Part shown: piece by piece, positions 54,615-63,698 of the stretch | How positions within the stretch are numbered: the first letter of the stretch is position 1 | How the letters are laid out: the number at the start of each line of letters is the position of its first letter | From: Syntrophomonas sp. | GTDB taxonomy: Bacteria > Bacillota > Syntrophomonadia > Syntrophomonadales > Syntrophomonadaceae | DNA length: 64,000 nucleotides | Direction of reading: 5' to 3' | Assembly (NCBI GenBank): GCA_016841425.1 | Contig: JAENZE010000011.1 | Coordinates: 92,677-156,676, forward strand | The notes under the pieces: generated by a model | Told to the model about the DNA's origin: nothing | What the model saw: only the letters and a program-made list of their open reading frames with translations | Database searches by the model: none | Made by a program: the position numbers and the translations under genes

Positions 54615-55964
54615 ATGAAAACAATAATTATCGGCGCAGGCAAAGTAGGTTACAGTATTGCCCAGCTATTATCCAGTGAAAACCAGGATGTGGTAGTAAT
54701 AGAACTGGATGAGGAAAGACTGAAAATTGTGGATGAGAGTTTGGATGTCCAGGTAATTCTGGGCAGTGGTTCCTCTCCTGCCATATTGGAAGCAGCAGGT
54801 GTCAAGGAAGCCACCATGCTCATTGCAGTGACCGAGGTTGATGAGTTAAATATGATTGCCTGTCTTCTCGCAAAACAATACGGGGTGAAAACCACGGTCG
54901 CCAGGGTGCGAAATACAGAATATATGGAAACTCCAATATTCTCTCCGGAAGCTCTTCTAGGTGTTGACCTTATTATCAACCCGGAACGAGTAACTGCTCA
55001 AGAAATATCCAAAATAGTCCGCAACCCAGAAGCATTAAGTGTTGAATATTATGCTGACGCCAGGGTACAAATGGTGGAAATAGAGATCCCGGATAACTCT
55101 ATTCTGGATGGAGTTAAATTAAAGGAGTTGGATACATCCAGTTTTGTTATAGTGTCAATAATTAGAAAGCACCGGACCATAGTCCCAGCCGGTAATGACA
55201 GCCTGTTTTCAGGTGATAAGATATATATAATGGCCCGAACCAATGATATGTCAGCCGTCCTGTTGTCTCTTGGTATACAGCCGAAAAAAGTCGATAGCAT
55301 CACCATATTAGGGGCTGGCAGAACTGGTCTTTATCTGGCTAAAATAATTGAAAGGAAACGCTGGCCGATAAATATAAAAATAATTGAGAAAAATGTAACT
55401 CAAGCCCGAAAGGCTGAGAGTATTCTAAAAAACGCTCTAATCATCAATGGTGATGGGAGTGATCTGGAAATGTTAAGAGAAGAAAATATTGGAGAAACTG
55501 ATCTGTTTGTTTCGGTTACCGATGATGACCGTCTCAATATATTATCTTCTTTAATAGCTAAAAGCCTGGGAGTTAAGTTAACCATCTGCAAAGTAAAAAG
55601 GTCAGACCTTATGCCCCTGGTAGATCAGATTGGAATTGATATCACTATGAGTCCTCGGATGTTAACTGCCGGTGCGATATTGAAGTATATTCGCCGGGGA
55701 GATATAGTATCAGTCACAGTGATGGGCGAAGAAATGGCGGAGATGATGGAACTGGTTGCCCAACCGGGTTGTATCGCTGCTGGCAAGAAGCTGAGCAAAA
55801 TCAAATTTCCCTCTGGATCAGTCCTGGGTGCCATAGTAAGGGAAAACCAGGTTATAATCCCCAGCGGTGAACATGAGATAAAACCATATGATCACTTAAT
55901 GGTCTTTTCAATCTCTAAAAGCATTCAAAAGGTAGAGAAGTTATTTATAACTACGAAAAAATAA
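54615..55964 (+). CDS. trkA: Trk potassium uptake regulatory subunit
   Basis: 450 residues with two TrkA-N/TrkA-C tandem halves: IIIGAGKVGYSIAQLL at the start and ITILGAGRTGLYLAKIIERK in the middle. It binds NAD(H) or ATP and gates the TrkH/KtrB channel. No trkH gene is in the window. ATG 54615 has GGTGG five bases upstream. It is probably in one operon with ychF. Confidence 0.93.
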   Translation: MKTIIIGAGKVGYSIAQLLSSENQDVVVIELDEERLKIVDESLDVQVILGSGSSPAILEAAGVKEATMLIAVTEVDELNMIACLLAKQYGVKTTVARVRNTEYMETPIFSPEALLGVDLIINPERVTAQEISKIVRNPEALSVEYYADARVQMVEIEIPDNSILDGVKLKELDTSSFVIVSIIRKHRTIVPAGNDSLFSGDKIYIMARTNDMSAVLLSLGIQPKKVDSITILGAGRTGLYLAKIIERKRWPINIKIIEKNVTQARKAESILKNALIINGDGSDLEMLREENIGETDLFVSVTDDDRLNILSSLIAKSLGVKLTICKVKRSDLMPLVDQIGIDITMSPRMLTAGAILKYIRRGDIVSVTVMGEEMAEMMELVAQPGCIAAGKKLSKIKFPSGSVLGAIVRENQVIIPSGEHEIKPYDHLMVFSISKSIQKVEKLFITTKK

Positions 55965-55990
55965 ATAATTAATATTAAAACATTTTGAAA

Positions 55991-56036
55991 CGGGGTTTTG
56001 GTTTAACAAATCAATACCCCGCTTTTTCTGCTTATC
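55991..56036 (+). terminator. Rho-independent terminator of trkA
   Basis: CGGGGT (55991-55996) pairs with ACCCCG (56026-56031); the inner TGGTTT/AAATCA extends the stem, followed by CTTTTTC. It lies 27 bases after the trkA stop. Confidence 0.75.
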
Positions 56037-56138
56037 TTCAGGTACTAAACAGCTGTCTCTATTTTGTGGTGCTAACAGGCACCGGATATTATCATTATTC
56101 ATAAAATGAAATATAAACAAGAACTAAGGGGTTATAAA

Positions 56139-57491
56139 ATGCAGAAAAAGAGTTCTCGATCTCCTGTAATAGGTTTATCCAACCATACCCTACAAAAGAT
56201 ACCGGCCATCAGCACACTGCGTCTTAAAGCCGGATCTTTATCTTGTACAGCGAAAATATCTGCAACATCTGAAAACATCCAGCTGCCGCCTGAATTTGTA
56301 TCATTAAACAAAAGCGCTGCCAGAGCACTAAATTTGCCTGGTTCAAGATATCGGGTGTATTCAGTCGATCAAGATGAGCTGCAAATTGGACCGGTAGTGG
56401 GTATAATGACCACTGCTCTTCGAAACAAAAATGTGCCTCTCGGGAAGACAGGTAAACTGTTTAAAGAATTGATAGCATACTCCAGTGAGAAAGGGATATT
56501 TGTATACCTTTTTAGCCCCGATGGGATATCTAAAGACCACTATTTTATCCGGGGTATAACCATAAGTGAAAATTCCTGGAAAGCAGGGAGATTTGCCTGG
56601 CCGGACATCATCTATAACCGGATTCGTTTTAGAAAAATTGAAAAGCAGCAAGATATTAGCAGACTGCTTTATGAGTTGAGCCGGGATCAACGGGTATATG
56701 TTTTTAACAGCCGTTTCTTAAATAAACAAGAAGTATACGAAGCCTTGAAAAACCATCCACAGGTAAGAAAGATGGTACCCGATACGGAAAGATTTAACCG
56801 CTCTAATTTGGAAGATATGCTGCAAAAATATTCTGAGGTATTCATAAAACCAAACCATGGATCAATTGGACGCGGGATATTAAAGATCAGGTGTATATCT
56901 CCCAGGCGTTATTGCTTTGCCGGGGTATCATCTTCAGCTCCAGTCTGGAAAGGACCCTATACTTTTGACATTCTGTTCCGCCATTTGTCCAGTGAAGTCT
57001 TTAAAAAGAACTATCTGATACAACAAGCAGTAGATCTGGCCAAATACAACTCCAGATTGTTTGATGTACGAAGTCAGGTGCAGAAGAATTACCAGGGTGA
57101 ATGGATACTCACCGGCGCGGCAGTAAGAGTTGCCGGGAAGAATAGATTTGTTACTCATATTCCCAACGGAGGTAGAGCGGAGGTTTTTGAGGAGGTTATC
57201 TCTCGGGTTTTTCCTTCCATTCGAACCAGGCAAATAATAGATCAGCAATTAACGGACATATCGGATCTGGTGCCAGTAATTCTGGAAAACGAGCTAGGAA
57301 TTAATCTGGGTATTCTTACTATGGATCTGGGTATTGATTCAAATGGAAACGTGTGGATACTAGAGGTGAATTCAAAACCATCCAGTTTTGACGAAGATGA
57401 TATAAGAACCAGGCATCTAGAAAACCTCACCGACTATTTTATTTATGCGGCGCAAATGAAGAAGAATAGGAAAGGAAAATATGAAGCTTAA
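56139..57491 (+). CDS. YheC/YheD-family spore-coat ATP-grasp protein (copy 3)
   Basis: About 450 residues. The N-terminal domain ends QIGPVVGIMTTAL. The ATP-grasp domain (~220-450) has IKPNHGSIGRGILKI, QQAVDLAKYNSRLFDVRS, and TMDLGIDSNGNVWILEVNSK. It is paralogous to copies 1 and 2. ATG 56139 has AAGGGG seven bases upstream; ATG 56106 has no site. It overlaps the amidoligase gene by 11 bases, so the two are translationally coupled and probably work together. Confidence 0.9.
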   Translation: MQKKSSRSPVIGLSNHTLQKIPAISTLRLKAGSLSCTAKISATSENIQLPPEFVSLNKSAARALNLPGSRYRVYSVDQDELQIGPVVGIMTTALRNKNVPLGKTGKLFKELIAYSSEKGIFVYLFSPDGISKDHYFIRGITISENSWKAGRFAWPDIIYNRIRFRKIEKQQDISRLLYELSRDQRVYVFNSRFLNKQEVYEALKNHPQVRKMVPDTERFNRSNLEDMLQKYSEVFIKPNHGSIGRGILKIRCISPRRYCFAGVSSSAPVWKGPYTFDILFRHLSSEVFKKNYLIQQAVDLAKYNSRLFDVRSQVQKNYQGEWILTGAAVRVAGKNRFVTHIPNGGRAEVFEEVISRVFPSIRTRQIIDQQLTDISDLVPVILENELGINLGILTMDLGIDSNGNVWILEVNSKPSSFDEDDIRTRHLENLTDYFIYAAQMKKNRKGKYEA

Positions 57492-59130
57492 TGTAGTATA
57501 TGAGAATAATCAGTCTGGGAAAGCACTACTTGATCAAATCAAATCCTATTGGAAAGAAGTTACCTGGGATGAATTTACATTAGGTGACAAATATTATGTA
57601 AACATACACCTGGGAGATGAAAAAGCAAAATATCAGCGCACCTTAAATCACCCGACAGCTATTGGACGTTGCCTGGACTTGGAAAATTACCTGGGTATTA
57701 TGAAATTTAACCAGATCCATGCCGGTATTGAGGATAAAGAAGCATCAAAAATATACGAGGTCCTGCTATTTGATATGAAGATAATATTCATTCGTCAGAA
57801 GGTGTTGGGGAAGGGTGGAGCTAAGAGCAAATATATGAGGGAAAACCAGAAGACCAGGGTGGCAGAAATAGCTAAAAAAGCCCAATTGCTGTCCGGGCTT
57901 GACCTGGCCGTAATTAGAATCCAGTTAAATAGCAGAAAACGGCTTCAGGTAATAGGAGTAGAACCGTGTCCAAATTTAAGGGATAAAGATATCAGCCGAC
58001 TGATAGAAGAATTTGATAAAATACTTAACTGCAGAAAAAGAGAAGTTAAATTAGGAGCTGACCCCGAGTTCATGATTATTAACAGCCGAACCGGTAAACT
58101 GGTCTCAGCATCGCATTTCTTTCCGGTTCAGGGTATAGTAGGGTGCGATAATATTAGATTACCTAACCGTCAGCAGCGGCCGGTAGCAGAATTAAGACCC
58201 AAACCGGAAAAATCTCCTATGCAGTTGATCGCTAATACTAGATATGCTCTGATCAGAGCAAGTTCGATGGCTGCCTACAAAAACGTCAGATGGGTTGCGG
58301 GGAGTCAACCAGTACCAGGATATTCTATAGGAGGACATATTCACTTTAGTAATGTAGATCTAAATGCGGCACTATTAAGAGCACTGGATAATTATCTGGG
58401 GCTGCTGGTGTTTATGATTGAAAAACCTCATACCGCTATCAAGCGTCGCAAAAAATATGGTCTCCTGGGCGAATACCGGGAAAAAGACTATGGAGGCTTT
58501 GAATATCGAACTCCTGGAAGCTGGCTTATGTCTCAAAAGATTGCTACTGCAGTAATCTGCCTGGCCAAAATTGTTGCCACTAATTATCTGCAGCTGCAAA
58601 ATAATTATCTGAATATTGCTGAGGCACAGCAAGCCTTTTATGCAGGGGACAGAGACTATTTCATGAATGAAATTGGTAGTATATGGAATGACATAGAGCA
58701 AACATCCTTGTACGAAAAATATGCTGAAGAGATCCAAATAATACACTGGATGATTATAAATGATATACAGTGGGATGAGAGACTGGATATCAGAAAAGGG
58801 TGGAACCTTAGCAGTGGAAGCAGGCGGAATACAAGCCGGACTGCCTTACAAAACTCTCGTAACGCAGCGGAAGTGTCCGAGAACACTTCGGCAGCAGCAT
58901 CTGGATCAAGTTCCAACCGAAGCCGATCAAACGAGAGGAGAAGTGCCGGCAGACCCGCAAGAACCCGCCGCAGCGCCGGCAGCGGAAGGAATGTAAACAA
59001 TATGGATAATATTACCAGAAGAACGGTGATTATACAACCAATGGCTAACTTTCCGGCAAGAGCGCCGGGTGATCAGCCCGGCAGGGTAGTAGCTCCCGGA
59101 GGTGTTCGGAGAGCCATCATGCTCTCTTAA
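57481..59130 (+). CDS. COOH-NH2 ligase (amidoligase) with disordered tail
   Basis: 549 residues. The core (~195-370) has LGADPEFMIINSRTGK, VGCDNIRLPNRQQRPVAELR, GYSIGGHIHFSNVDLN and GFEYRTPGSWL, which match the COOH-NH2 ligase family in the glutamine-synthetase fold as I recall it. That fold forms amide or isopeptide bonds using ATP. An N-terminal segment (~1-190) has no clear domain. The last ~110 residues are rich in Ser, Arg, Asn and Ala and look disordered and basic, as in spore-coat proteins. Coupled to copy 3 of YheC/D, it probably belongs to a coat peptide-ligation step. AAAGGAAAAT lies before ATG 57481. Confidence 0.85.
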   Translation: MKLNVVYENNQSGKALLDQIKSYWKEVTWDEFTLGDKYYVNIHLGDEKAKYQRTLNHPTAIGRCLDLENYLGIMKFNQIHAGIEDKEASKIYEVLLFDMKIIFIRQKVLGKGGAKSKYMRENQKTRVAEIAKKAQLLSGLDLAVIRIQLNSRKRLQVIGVEPCPNLRDKDISRLIEEFDKILNCRKREVKLGADPEFMIINSRTGKLVSASHFFPVQGIVGCDNIRLPNRQQRPVAELRPKPEKSPMQLIANTRYALIRASSMAAYKNVRWVAGSQPVPGYSIGGHIHFSNVDLNAALLRALDNYLGLLVFMIEKPHTAIKRRKKYGLLGEYREKDYGGFEYRTPGSWLMSQKIATAVICLAKIVATNYLQLQNNYLNIAEAQQAFYAGDRDYFMNEIGSIWNDIEQTSLYEKYAEEIQIIHWMIINDIQWDERLDIRKGWNLSSGSRRNTSRTALQNSRNAAEVSENTSAAASGSSSNRSRSNERRSAGRPARTRRSAGSGRNVNNMDNITRRTVIIQPMANFPARAPGDQPGRVVAPGGVRRAIMLS

Positions 59131-59133
59131 TCA

Positions 59134-59928
59134 TTAGATCATATCCAGATTCCGCAGCAGGGTTTGGGCCGCCTGCAGCTGGCATTTGACCCGAACTGAC
59201 AGGCTGGGATTGTCACAGGTTTCAAATATAAAACTATGTACCCCCAGGTATTGCCCCGCAGCCCTGGCGAGACTGCCCTTTACGGGTAAATCAATCAGAC
59301 AAAACTTTCTAGTTGAGCGACTGATATCTTTATTGAGACCAGCAACAATCTTGCTGGCAATTTTTTTGGTACTGCTGTTCGGATAGTAAATCAAACTTTG
59401 ACCAACGGAGCTGCTTGTTTTGGCATAATCAATGCCTTCATGCATATCCATCAGCCAATCAACATCATACTGTTTTACCGCAGACCATATAGCAGATGCC
59501 AGGGTATGTTTGGGAGTCTCTCCTTTAGAATCAGGAAAGAGCCGATTGAGATTACCCTCACCGCTAATTTCCCTTACATGTTCGGCTATGGCTCTTCGGT
59601 TTGCCTGAGGAAGAACCAGCAGGGTACCCTTATCAATTTTCCAGTTCTTAACCTTCGCTGCGGCGGTATAACCTGCAGTTTCGCTGCCATGTACCCCACC
59701 CACAATCATGACTACTGGACCAGGTTTGCCACTATCAATTATGTACAGATCGGTAGCATATTTACTTCCCGGGGCCAAAGTCTTTTTAGTTACTCCTTCG
59801 CCATTGTTGTCACTTACTGCTAATAAAGATTGAGGATTAGCAAATGTGGAAATCACAATAATAACTGATAAAACAAGTAAAGTCAGGACAAGTTTGAACT
59901 GTTTGCTTACATTATTCAAAAATATCAT
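59134..59928 (-). CDS. Secreted AstE/AspA-like zinc hydrolase (copy A)
   Basis: 264 residues. An N-terminal signal peptide (VLTLLVLSVIIVISTFA) precedes the catalytic domain. GGVHGSETAG supplies His and Glu Zn ligands, DMHEGIDY a later His, and IFETCDNPSLSVRVK lies near the end. It resembles M14/aspartoacylase-type hydrolases that cut N-acyl or amide bonds. The frame is open to 59985; ATG 59928 is chosen because it aligns with copy B's start, although its ribosome-binding site is weak. It is convergent with the amidoligase gene (3-base gap). Confidence 0.85.
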   Translation of the reverse strand: MIFLNNVSKQFKLVLTLLVLSVIIVISTFANPQSLLAVSDNNGEGVTKKTLAPGSKYATDLYIIDSGKPGPVVMIVGGVHGSETAGYTAAAKVKNWKIDKGTLLVLPQANRRAIAEHVREISGEGNLNRLFPDSKGETPKHTLASAIWSAVKQYDVDWLMDMHEGIDYAKTSSSVGQSLIYYPNSSTKKIASKIVAGLNKDISRSTRKFCLIDLPVKGSLARAAGQYLGVHSFIFETCDNPSLSVRVKCQLQAAQTLLRNLDMI

Positions 59929-60115
59929 TCCAATCCGAGATTTAATCTGTTTAGCATAAACGTAAACAATAGTAAAATTCGTCAATATATGTAATAATCC
60001 TGCCGAAATTAGTCAGTAAATACTGGTAAATAAATGGAAGCAAATGGAATAAGAATGGAAATAGAAATATATGGTATTGTATTACTTGCAGAGAAGTGAT
60101 TGGAGGCAAGTGTTT

Positions 60116-60143
60116 GAAGCCGGAGCTCACCGGCACCGGCTTC
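60116..60143 (-). terminator. GC-rich hairpin downstream of zinc hydrolase copy B
   Basis: GAAGCCGG (60116-60123) and CCGGCTTC (60136-60143) pair perfectly. In the minus direction it follows the copy B stop by 34 bases. The T-run is poor, so termination is uncertain. A closely similar hairpin follows the decayed third copy at 61158-61188. Confidence 0.5.
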
Positions 60144-60177
60144 ATTACTGGCGGATCAATGTTCAGGGAAGAACACC

Positions 60178-60963
60178 CTACATCATATCTAATTTATGTA
60201 AAAGAGTCTTAGCCGCCTTTAGCTGATAATTAACCCGGATAGAAAGGCTGGGATTGTCGCAGGTCTCAAAAATGAAACTGTGTACTCCCAGATATTGTCC
60301 CGCTGCACGAGCCAGACTGCCTTTGACGGGATACTGCAGCAGGGTGAACTTTTTGTAATAAGTGCTTATTTCTTTATTTAAGGTATTTACTATCGTAGAC
60401 GCGGTTGATTTAGTTTTATAAGGATAATAAATTAAACTTTGACCCACTGAACTATTAGAAGTACTTTTATAATAGTCATAACCTTCGTGCATATCCATCA
60501 GCCAATCCACATCATATTTCTTGACTGCTGCCCAGATGGCTCTGGATAGCGTATTGTCAGCGCTTTCTTTGGAAGATTGGGGAAAATCACGATTGAGGTC
60601 ACCCATGCTGCTCAGGTACCTTACTTTCTTATCAACGGCCAGTTTATTTGCTTTAGGGAGAACCAGCAAAGTACCTTTATCAACTTTCCACTGGGTTACT
60701 TTGGCTGCAGCAGTATACCCGGCAGTTTCATTGCCATGTACCCCTCCTACTATTAGTACCACTGGTCCAGGTTTACCACTTTCTATTATGTAGAGATCTG
60801 TAGCATATTTTGTTCCTTTAGCCAGGGTAACCTTAGAAGTGCCTGCGCTGCTGGAAGTTGCTGCCGTAACCGATATAGGATTTACAGTAATTACAGTAAT
60901 AGCAAACAGTAATACAAGAATGGAAGCAAAGAATCGTTTTGACTTATGGGATATAATTTTCAA
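60178..60963 (-). CDS. Secreted AstE/AspA-like zinc hydrolase (copy B)
   Basis: 261 residues, clearly homologous to copy A with strong identity across GKPGPVVLIVGGVHGNETAG, DWLMDMHEGYDY and HSFIFETCDNPSLSIRV. The signal peptide is FFASILVLLFAITVITVNP. His and Glu of GVHGNE and the His of MDMHE are the zinc ligands. It is secreted or surface-exposed. A tandem copy of copy A with a 249-base gap. Ribosome-binding site GGAATGATA is weak. Confidence 0.87.
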   Translation of the reverse strand: MKIISHKSKRFFASILVLLFAITVITVNPISVTAATSSSAGTSKVTLAKGTKYATDLYIIESGKPGPVVLIVGGVHGNETAGYTAAAKVTQWKVDKGTLLVLPKANKLAVDKKVRYLSSMGDLNRDFPQSSKESADNTLSRAIWAAVKKYDVDWLMDMHEGYDYYKSTSNSSVGQSLIYYPYKTKSTASTIVNTLNKEISTYYKKFTLLQYPVKGSLARAAGQYLGVHSFIFETCDNPSLSIRVNYQLKAAKTLLHKLDMM

Positions 60964-61157
60964 GATATATCATTCCTTTCCTAAAAATAACCTAAATAAC
61001 ATAAAAGTAAACACAAGTAAAATTCGGCATAATATGTAAAATTCCTGCAAATATTAACAGGTAATTAATGGTAATACTAACCAATGCATAGCTCAAAGAG
61101 GGAAAAGGGTGACATATTTTGGCACATAATGAAGTGAGTAAATATTTTGGTTGGAAG

Positions 61158-61188
61158 CTGAAGCCGGAACAAACGGCTCCGGCTTCAG
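61158..61188 (-). terminator. GC-rich hairpin downstream of the decayed third copy
   Basis: CTGAAGCCGGA (61158-61168) and TCCGGCTTCAG (61178-61188) form a perfect 11-base stem with a 9-base loop. It resembles the hairpin at 60116-60143 and lies 31 bases beyond the stop of the third-copy remnant, which suggests that the hairpin was duplicated with the gene. Confidence 0.55.
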
Positions 61189-61218
61189 AAGTGTGATATA
61201 GGTTAAACCTGAGGATAC

Positions 61219-61297
61219 TTACATCATATCCAACACTATGGTTTTGCAGCCTCAAGTTGATAGGTTACCCATACAGATTGGCTCGGATTATCACAAT
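61219..61297 (-). pseudogene. Remnant of a third zinc hydrolase copy
   Basis: On the minus strand the sequence reads CDNPSQSVWVTYQLEAAKP and then, after a frame break, a match to the closing LDMM ending at TAA (61219-61221). This aligns with the last ~30 residues of copies A and B (CDNPSLSIRVNYQLKAAKT and KLDMM). Nothing upstream remains before the DUF503 gene. It is a 3' relic of a tandem duplication. Confidence 0.7.
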
Positions 61298-61314
61298 AAT
61301 TGCAAGGTGAGGGA

Positions 61315-61614
61315 CTAGCGGTCTGAAGGCCGGATGATATCGTAGTTAAAAGAGAGGATTTCGATATCGTTTATATGCCGTTCGATGGTTGTATAGACAG
61401 CATCAACCATTATCTCGATTTCAGAATGATTGCCGGTAACAGCGCTAAAACCAAGAGAGCACCGCTGCCATAAGTTCTGGTCATCCACTTCTGCAATAGA
61501 AAAATTGAAGCGCTTTCTAATCCGATCTACTATACTGAGAATGATTTTTCGCTTCTCCTTAAGACTCGAGCAATAAGGTAAAAAGATAGAAATTTCTCCA
61601 TATAGAACATACAC
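61315..61614 (-). CDS. DUF503 (YlxP-like) protein
   Basis: 99 residues. PYCSSLKEKRKIILSIVDRI and FNFSIAEVDDQNLWQRCSLG match DUF503/YlxP, a small protein often encoded near ribosome-maturation or translation genes. Function is unknown. GTG 61614 follows AGGAGG at 12 bases. It is divergent from the LysR gene. Confidence 0.88.
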   Translation of the reverse strand: MYVLYGEISIFLPYCSSLKEKRKIILSIVDRIRKRFNFSIAEVDDQNLWQRCSLGFSAVTGNHSEIEIMVDAVYTTIERHINDIEILSFNYDIIRPSDR

Positions 61615-61716
61615 TGGTTAATATAACCTCCTGAACAAGTAATTCTCTTAATATGGTAAAAAAACCTAATCAATTTTATCAGGTTTAAAAGCAGGTTTCA
61701 AATTGGCAAAAAAATA

Positions 61717-61742
61717 TCGACAAAACATTGTAATAATGTCGA
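61717..61742. promoter_or_regulatory. Palindrome in the LysR promoter region
   Basis: TCGACA (61717-61722) and TGTCGA (61737-61742) form an inverted repeat with a nested ACATT/AATGT pair (61725-61739). It lies 85-110 bases before the LysR gene, where autoregulatory LysR sites usually occur. Confidence 0.5.
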
Positions 61743-61826
61743 ATGATGATATTATATTAATAGCGTCGCAAATAAATAGTTTTTATGGATTAAATCATTT
61801 AGCCAGATGTGGGAGAGTAATGCAGC

Positions 61827-62744
61827 ATGAATGTAGAACAGTTTGAAATATTTCGTACTATAGCACAGGTTAAAAGTTTTACTAAAGCAGCCAAAATATT
61901 AAATTTTACCCAGCCTGCCATTAGCTCCCAAATTAAGATATTAGAGCAGCATTATAATATACCATTATTTGAGCGTTGTAATAATGGGGTTAAACTAACT
62001 GAAGCCGGCAAGAAATTCTATGAATACGGCGATAAAATCCTGGCTCTATACGAACAAATGGAAAATGATATCGCTGGGCTTGCGGGTTTTAATCGAGAAC
62101 ACATTAATGTAGGCGCTGGTTATACTGTGGGTAATTATTATTTGCCTAATTCAATTATGGCTTTTAAGGATAAGAATCCGAGTGCCTATGTTAGACTGAA
62201 TATTTCCGATAGTCAGCAGATCATAAGCGAATTAAGAGACCGGTACCTGGACATCGGTATAGTAGAAGGAAATGCATTTTATGACCGCGATCTGGATTTT
62301 TGTAAGATTGGCCATAGCGAATTAGTACTTATTACACCAGCAACAGACAAGTGGCTTACCAAGAAATCTATTACCATACAAGAAGTGTTAACAGAACCAT
62401 TTATATCAAGAGAAGATGAATCTATATTGCGTAATTATATAAACAATCATTTAAAGACATATGCAGTTAACTATGATGATCTAAACATAATAATGGAGAT
62501 TACAAACTTTGAGGCTATAAAACACGCGGTCATAAATAATAAAGGTATATCAATAGTACCTTATCCAGTGGTGGAAAATGATTTGCATCAGGGAAGTATA
62601 TGCCGGGTTCCAATAGAAGGATTTCAACTATCCTGGGATATCAATATAATATGTCGGGCAAACGAGTCACTAACCGGATTAAAAAAAGAATTTCTGGATT
62701 ATTTAACCCATGCACCCTGGTTAATTGAAAACGGGATACAATAA
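61827..62744 (+). CDS. LysR-family transcriptional regulator
   Basis: 305 residues. The N-terminal HTH reads VEQFEIFRTIAQVKSFTKAA and LNFTQPAISSQIKILEQHY. A substrate-binding domain follows (~95-295) with DIGIVEGNAFYDRDLDF. It is probably a regulator of a sulphur, carboxylate or amino-acid pathway; the inducer cannot be named. A palindrome upstream suggests autoregulation. The nearest divergent gene is DUF503, which is a less usual target. Confidence 0.92.
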   Translation: MNVEQFEIFRTIAQVKSFTKAAKILNFTQPAISSQIKILEQHYNIPLFERCNNGVKLTEAGKKFYEYGDKILALYEQMENDIAGLAGFNREHINVGAGYTVGNYYLPNSIMAFKDKNPSAYVRLNISDSQQIISELRDRYLDIGIVEGNAFYDRDLDFCKIGHSELVLITPATDKWLTKKSITIQEVLTEPFISREDESILRNYINNHLKTYAVNYDDLNIIMEITNFEAIKHAVINNKGISIVPYPVVENDLHQGSICRVPIEGFQLSWDINIICRANESLTGLKKEFLDYLTHAPWLIENGIQ

Positions 62745-62757
62745 TTAAGCAATTACG

Positions 62758-62783
62758 CCGAACCCAATAGTTCGGGTTTTTTT
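62758..62783 (+). terminator. Rho-independent terminator of the LysR gene
   Basis: CCGAAC (62758-62763) pairs with GTTCGG (62770-62775), followed by GTTTTTTT. A second hairpin, CAGGG (62834-62838) with CCCTG (62846-62850) and a T-rich tail, follows 50 bases later and may act as a backup. Confidence 0.85.
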
Positions 62784-63243
62784 ATCCCTTCCATTAGTTC
62801 CGATAATGAACATTATGTAAACTAAATGAAAATCAGGGGGAAGTACCCTGGTTTTATTTTTATTCCCCTGTTTAAGTCTGTGATGAAAAAATTTATTGAT
62901 ATTAGATGTATTTTATTGATGGCTGATCAGTTTAGATTTGAATATCTGATTAATGATTTTTTATATGATGATTCTGTACGCTGATTTTTGGTTCAGATTT
63001 CATTAATCATCGATTATATACTCGGCTGATTTGATTTAGCTGCCAGGTCCTTTATACACAAATTAATTAATTGATATATGCGGCTGATATATGTAGTTTA
63101 AAATCTCCATGATATAAACATCATAAAAAAATTTTTAGGGGCCTTAAATCGCAAATAATTAGGAGTAAATTTAGGTAGTCTGACCTGAATATTTAAAAAT
63201 AGATGAGATGACACAAATATTTGATTATGATTTGATAAATGAC
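62784..63243. other. A/T-rich intergenic stretch
   Basis: Contains the second terminator-like hairpin (62834-62864). A 52-codon plus-strand frame starting at 62826 has no ribosome-binding site. No recognised gene, RNA or repeat otherwise. Confidence 0.4.
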
Positions 63244-63698
63244 TCAATCGGCGCTTATAATGTTAACATTTTGACTTGTATCAATCGAAATCTTAATTTC
63301 TCCAGCAGCATCTCTGCCCACAAGCTTAATCACATAAGTTTCTTTTTCTAATTGTATAGTTTTGGTACCATATTGATTTCCAATCCATAGATACTGTATT
63401 TAAATTCGCCGCTGTCTACTATTGAATTATATTCAAGTTTGACTTCAGCATCTTCTTCAGATTCCAGGCTTAGAAAAGTATAAGTCCCGTAAGAATTATT
63501 ATATTTAAAATTGATCTCATTGTTAATGCGAATAAGACTGTAAGGACCAAGAGTGTGAGTATCTAAATCGTGTACAATCATTGAGTCATCATCATATGCA
63601 TTGTTTGCACTCTCAGGTATTCCGCAACCGCTTATTATACTTAATAATAAACCTATGCAGACGAGTATTTGTTTTTTAAGTACAATATTTATTCCCAA
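63244..63698 (-). pseudogene. Frameshifted lipoprotein gene
   Basis: The first frame (63348-63698) codes a lipoprotein with signal CIGLLLSIISGC and then GPYSLIRINNEINFKYN. It stops after NMVPKLYN. In the +1-shifted frame the sequence continues without a stop as NQYGTKTIQLEKETYVIKLV, then GRDAAGEIKISIDTS, to a TGA at 63244-63246. The two parts fit as one beta-rich surface lipoprotein of ~150 residues broken by a one-base shift near 63375. The start codon is unclear (TTG 63698 has a poor site). Confidence 0.65.

Noticed and set aside
57481..59130. Amidoligase considered as a glutamate-cysteine ligase or true glutamine synthetase
   Set aside because: Its ADPEFM, GHIHFS and FEYRTPxSWL motifs fit the COOH-NH2 ligase family better, and glutamine synthetase signature motifs are absent.
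62826..62984. 52-codon plus-strand frame in the A/T-rich stretch
   Set aside because: No ribosome-binding site, and the second terminator hairpin lies within its beginning.
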